Positions 62,248 to 64,000 of a stretch of DNA of 64,000 nt are shown in pieces. Origin of the DNA: Tolypothrix sp. PCC 7712 (GTDB taxonomy: Bacteria; Cyanobacteriota; Cyanobacteriia; Cyanobacteriales; Nostocaceae); the NCBI RefSeq assembly GCF_025860405.1, contig NZ_CP063785.1:7255390-7319389 (forward strand), in the 5' to 3' direction. Below the pieces are notes generated by a model, which was not told where the DNA came from, did no database searches, and worked only from the letters and a program-made list of their open reading frames with translations. The translations under genes were made by a program, and so were the position numbers. How positions within the stretch are numbered: the first letter of the stretch is position 1; every line of letters begins with the position of its first letter.

Positions 62248-64000
62248 TTAACCAATGGTGCGATCGTGGGTGTTAATTCTGGTGCAGGTGGGAGTATTGC
62301 CATAATCGCTCGCAACTTGACGATGACTGGAGCCGAAACACAGTTGCAAGCTGGTATATCAGCAGACTTAGGGACTGTAGGTGCTCAAGCAGGAGATATT
62401 GATATCGATGCAACAGAAATCGTAAGCCTTGATACAAGCCGCATCCTTAATGCAATTTTTTCAAACGGAATAGGTAATACTGGCGATATCCGTATTACCA
62501 CAGGTTCTCTTTTCCTCGCCAATGGGGGACTAATACTTGCTGCCACATTTGGTCAAGGAAATACGGGGGATATCACCATTACAGCGAGAGATACGGTTTC
62601 CTTTGATGGCTTCGATAGCAATGGATTTTCCAGTGCCGCTGCTACCCAGGTGTCTCCCGAAGCGATTGGGCAGGGTGGTAATGTCATTATCACCACAGGC
62701 AAATTCTCTCTTACCAACGGGGCGGGCCTATTTGCCAGCACCTATGGTCAAGGCAATGCGGGAAATATCACCATTACCACAGATACACTCGCTCTCACCG
62801 ATGGGGCGATCGTGTCTGCCAGCACATCTGGTCAAGGCAATGCGGGAAATATCACCATTACGGCGAGAGATACAGTATTCATGGATGGTATCGGCAGCGA
62901 TGGATTGAGCAGTGGGGCTTTTAGCGATGTGTATTCTGGAGCGATCGGTCAGGGAGGCGACATTAGCATCAGCACAGGTACGCTCTATCTCACCAACGGG
63001 GCACTGGTAAGCGATAGCACCTATGGTCAAGGTAATGCGGGAAATATCACCATTACGGCGAGAGATACGGTTTCCTTTGATGGTGTAAACATCAATGGAG
63101 ACAACGGTGGTGTTTATAGCCGAGTGCACTATGGAGCGATTGGTCAGGGAGGCAATATCCACATCATCACAGGCAATTTATCCCTCACCAATGGGGGGTA
63201 TATAGATACCAGTATAAATGGTCAAGGCAACGCGGGGAATATCACGATTACGGCGAGAGATGCGGTATCTATTGATGGTGAGGGTAGCAATGGATTTGGA
63301 AGTTCCGTTAGTAGCCTAGTATATACTGAGGCTACTGGTCGGGGAGGTGATATCACCATCACCGCTGATTCTCTGTCTTTCACCAATGGGGGAACAGTAA
63401 CTAATTCTACTTTAGGGCGGGGGAATGCAGGAGATCTAACCCTTACAGCGAGAAATGCAGTGTCCTTTGATGGTACTACCAAAAGCACATCGCAAACAAG
63501 TGGTGCTGGTAGCACTGTGGATATTGGAGCTATTGGTCGAGGCGGTAATATTCGCATCACCGCAGGTACACTCTCTATCATTAACGGAGCGGCAGTCAGT
63601 GCCACTACTTTTGGACAGGGAGATGCGGGAACTGTAACTGTTACGGCAAGAGAAGCAGTGTTCATTGATGGTACAAACATTAATGGAATTCCCAGTGGTA
63701 TTTTTAGCCAAGTGGGAGATCAAGCCAATGGTCAGGGTGGGAAAATTACGGTGAATACCGAATTATTCTCAATTACGAATAGGGGTGAATTAACGGCATC
63801 TTCTGAAGGTCAAGGAAATGCAGGCAACCTGGACATCATGACTCACCAACTTCGCCTGGATAATCAGGGATCGATTCAGGCACAAACGGCATCGGGGCTG
63901 GGTGGCGACATGACGCTGCAAGTTCAGGATCTCTTGCTGTTGCGGCGAGGTAGCTTTATTTCCACCACTGCTGGAACTGCTTTTGCTGGGGGTGATGGCG

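Larger units (their letters stand above)
60081..64000 (+). pseudogene. Second filamentous-haemagglutinin exoprotein, split by IS701-like copy 2, runs off window
   Basis: ATG 60081 begins a signal peptide and secretion domain very like those of the preceding gene (NPNGILFGQ). The frame reaches the IS at 60859. Removing the IS and one TTAA restores reading as FSLTNGAIVGVNSG and continues open to the window end, with GQGNAGNITITARDTVSFDG repeats about every 65 residues. As it stands the gene gives only a ~262-residue truncated product, so it is inactive unless the IS excises precisely. The 5' flank (TAAGCAAGATCGTGGGTTG) resembles that of the first gene, showing tandem duplication. Confidence 0.85.

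Overview
The window comes from a filamentous, very probably heterocyst-forming cyanobacterium of the Nostoc/Anabaena type. The evidence is abundant HIP1 octamers (GCGATCGC), heptanucleotide short tandem repeats between genes, cyanobacterial-only domains (CAAD, DUF928) and a vanadium-nitrogenase gene set. No tRNA, rRNA or CRISPR array was seen.

Left third (1-25 kb), alternative nitrogenase island. It opens inside vnfE, followed by vnfN. The vnfDGK structural genes are presumably just upstream, outside the window. Next comes an unusual block: a second NifE-like scaffold protein and a NifX-like carrier on the minus strand; then on the plus strand a ribbon-helix-helix/TOBE oxyanion-binding protein, a VnfD-type alpha subunit fused to a membrane-anchoring CAAD domain, cytochrome bd oxidase (cydA, cydB), a divergent NifH-like Fe protein whose switch-II Asp is Asn, and a small unknown protein. 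No VnfG or VnfK partner lies in this block. I consider it the best candidate for an undescribed system. A supporting set follows: two paralogous HTH + periplasmic-binding-fold regulators (VnfR type) flanking homocitrate synthase nifV, a remnant of a third regulator, and the vanadate transporter vupABC. A shared motif, ATGTATGNTAWASTTGC, lies upstream of both regulators and of the remnant/vup genes.

Middle (25-36 kb), a rearranged accessory zone. It has a glutamine amidotransferase, a TetR regulator, a 2OG-Fe(II) oxygenase split by a 1389-bp IS701-like element, a nitroreductase, an IS630 element that needs a -1 frameshift, truncated genes and several plasmid-like hypothetical genes among GC-rich dispersed repeats.

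Right half (36-64 kb), a conflict/cell-surface region. It encodes a lectin-propeller + CAP protein, a LysM/crystallin/GH19 chitinase, a caspase-like protease fused to a lipase-type hydrolase, a caspase-nSTAND-WD40 protein, a peptidoglycan-binding-domain protein, a response regulator with a CHASE2 sensor kinase, a DUF928 protein, a CHAT-TPR protease and two tandem filamentous-haemagglutinin exoproteins. The second exoprotein gene is interrupted by the other copy of the IS701-like element and runs off the window. Three of these genes (35929, 38910 and the minus-strand gene starting at 48508) share a conserved upstream block of about 78 bp, which suggests one regulon. The adjacent two-component pair is a plausible controller.
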